Positions 62,929 through 64,000 of a stretch of DNA of 64,000 nucleotides are shown piece after piece. Made by a program: the position numbers and the translations under genes. The stretch is taken from NCBI RefSeq assembly GCF_000426725.1, contig NZ_AUFX01000012.1:145821-209820 (forward strand), given 5' to 3'. The stretch is from Sporocytophaga myxococcoides DSM 11118 (GTDB taxonomy: Bacteria > Bacteroidota > Bacteroidia > Cytophagales > Cytophagaceae). Positions within the stretch are counted from its first letter, which is position 1. Every line of letters begins with the position of its first letter. The notes beneath the pieces are model-generated. The model was given only the letters and a program-made list of their open reading frames with translations. It was not told the DNA's origin and ran no database searches.

Positions 62929-63801
62929 ATGTCCAATATTAAACTTATTATAGAAGAACGTCCGACACATATAGGAAAATTTATGGTCGGGCGTTTGCTT
63001 CCATTCAGAGAAAAAAGAATGGTAGGTCCCTTTATATTCATTGATCATATGGGCCCTGCAAAGATGAATGAGTCGGAGAATATAGATGTTCCTCCTCATC
63101 CGCATATAGGGCTTTCTACGGTTACTTATCTTTTCGAAGGAAGCATCATGCATAGAGATAGTCTTGGAGTTGAAATGGAAATTAAACCAGGTGCAGTCAA
63201 CTGGATGACAGCAGGCAAAGGGATAGTGCATTCCGAAAGAACTCCTGAATATTTAAGAGGTTCAGATAAAGTTTTGCATGGATTGCAGATCTGGGTTGCT
63301 TTGCCCAAGGAGCATGAAAAGGATGAACCTTCATTTGTCCATGTAGAAGAATCTGAAATTCCTGAATGGAGCAAAGATGGTGTTAACTTCAAACTAATAG
63401 CGGGAGAAGTAATGGGCAAGAAATCACCTGTGCCTGTCTATAGCCCTCTTTATCTTTTAGAGTTAAAGTCAATAGCAAAAACAAAATTATCCATAGGTAA
63501 TGAGCTTTTTGGTGAAAGTGCAATGTATATACTAGAAGGAAGTGTAAGCAGTGAAGGCAATACATTCGGGCCAAAGCAGATTCTCGTTGCTAAAGATGCT
63601 TCACTATGCGAGTTTGAAATGAGTGAAAATTCAACTATATATATTTTTGGAGGAATACCTTTTGATGAAGAAAGATTCATCTATTGGAATTTTGTTGCCT
63701 CAGATAAAGACACGATAGAAAGAGCTAAAGAAAACTGGAAAGGGCAGGAATTTCCTAAGATAAATGGTGAGACTGATTTTGTGCCATTGCCAGTTAAGTA
63801 A
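62929..63801 (+). CDS. Pirin-family protein, second of a tandem pair
   Basis: A 290-aa bicupin starting at the ATG at 62929 (MSNIKLIIEERPTHI), preferred over a TTG two codons upstream. Motifs: PPHPHIGLSTVTYLFEGSIMHRD, WMTAGKGIVHSERTP (His/Glu metal ligands kept) and HGLQIWVALPKEHEKDEPSF. The C-terminal IFGGIPFDEERFIYWNFVAS end is the pirin hallmark. It differs clearly from the first copy, so the duplication is not recent. Both probably share a transcript. Confidence 0.92.
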   Translation: MSNIKLIIEERPTHIGKFMVGRLLPFREKRMVGPFIFIDHMGPAKMNESENIDVPPHPHIGLSTVTYLFEGSIMHRDSLGVEMEIKPGAVNWMTAGKGIVHSERTPEYLRGSDKVLHGLQIWVALPKEHEKDEPSFVHVEESEIPEWSKDGVNFKLIAGEVMGKKSPVPVYSPLYLLELKSIAKTKLSIGNELFGESAMYILEGSVSSEGNTFGPKQILVAKDASLCEFEMSENSTIYIFGGIPFDEERFIYWNFVASDKDTIERAKENWKGQEFPKINGETDFVPLPVK

Positions 63802-64000
63802 ATTAAAAGAAGTAAGAGTGTGAGCAATAACAATAGGTTGTATCTTTTTAAAGAAGCGTCGTTCAGCCTCTTGCTGTTGCTCAATTCTCTTGCTATCTAA
63901 CCTGCACGGCCAAGCGGACATCCCGATGCAAATCAGGACGAACCTACCAATTCCAGTATTATTTAGTTGTTGAACTATGGTCATAAAAAAAGCCCGAAGA
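63802..64000. other. Unexplained GC-richer tail of the window
   Basis: No gene can be supported. It contains an imperfect inverted repeat, GAGCAATAACAA (63822-63833) against TTGCTGTTGCTC (63871-63882). A clearly GC-richer patch follows (about 63900-63950). On the minus strand the patch can form CCTGAT-ttgc-ATCGGG. The last bases (AAAAAAAGCCCGAAG) look like the left arm of a terminator cut by the window edge. It could be the edge of a non-coding RNA or an element remnant. Confidence 0.4.

Noticed and set aside
63700..63984. 94-aa minus-strand frame at the right edge
   Set aside because: It overlaps the end of the second pirin gene in antisense, and its residue composition does not look like a real protein. 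Treated as chance.
1..64000. CRISPR arrays, tRNA, rRNA, prophage and insertion sequences
   Set aside because: I looked for regularly spaced repeats, cloverleaf arms, integrase and transposase motifs and found none that hold up. A search with tRNAscan and Rfam would be decisive.

Overview
The window is a 64 kb piece of a Bacteroidota chromosome, most likely from the Cytophagales. The pointers are AT-rich intergenic DNA, promoters of the Bacteroidota type (TTTG, 19-20 nt, TAnnTTTG), many lipoproteins and outer-membrane proteins, and characteristic families such as the DUF4834 protein, LptC lipoprotein, 7TM-DISM kinase and a short CarB. The genus cannot be fixed from the sequence alone. I saw no tRNA, rRNA, CRISPR array, insertion sequence or prophage. 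It reads as an ordinary chromosomal backbone with one accessory-looking metabolic locus.

Layout. 1-4.3 kb: the 3' part of tatC, rpiB, a polytopic membrane protein (minus strand), rbfA and a LolC/E-type permease. 4.4-9.8 kb: a SNF2 helicase, a methyltransferase, a small secreted protein, a lipoprotein and a DUF1802 protein. 10.1-14.0 kb: a probable natural-product locus of FAD oxidoreductase, UbiA prenyltransferase, type III polyketide synthase and SAM methyltransferase. 14.0-21.0 kb: a methyltransferase, a mini membrane protein and a marR-MFP-RND-TolC efflux operon on the minus strand. 21.5-22.9 kb: a promoter, an S-box (SAM) riboswitch and metX. 23.1-27 kb: an AsmA-like protein and a SprT-like protein. 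27-33.6 kb: class II aldolase, accD, class I aldolase, DUF4834 protein and carB. 33.8-37.3 kb: a small membrane protein, an acyltransferase, tpiA and prmA. 37.4-42.4 kb: one 1.68-kaa secreted protein of unknown function. 42.5-49.4 kb: plsY, anmK, coaX, an outer-membrane protein, lptC, a small membrane protein and a PpiD/SurA-type foldase. 49.4-51.6 kb: an unknown gene, murQ and an N-acetylglucosamine kinase. 51.7-58.8 kb: a cytochrome b5-like protein and an RDD protein, divergent from a SpoIIM / membrane protein / DUF4129 / DUF4350 / MoxR / DUF58 operon. 59-64 kb: a 7TM-DISM histidine kinase, a DsbA/FrnE-like protein, two tandem pirins and an unexplained higher-GC tail.

How parts connect. AnmK, MurQ and the sugar kinase together cover a peptidoglycan-recycling route. 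LptC, the PPIase and the outer-membrane protein point to envelope assembly. The two unrelated FBP aldolases and TpiA sit in central carbon flow, and AccD and PlsY in lipid synthesis. The most system-like unit is the polyketide/prenyl locus. A diverged intergenic element lies about 140 nt upstream of its first gene, and a second copy lies about 140 nt upstream of asmA. All function calls rest on reading motifs by eye; no database search was run.
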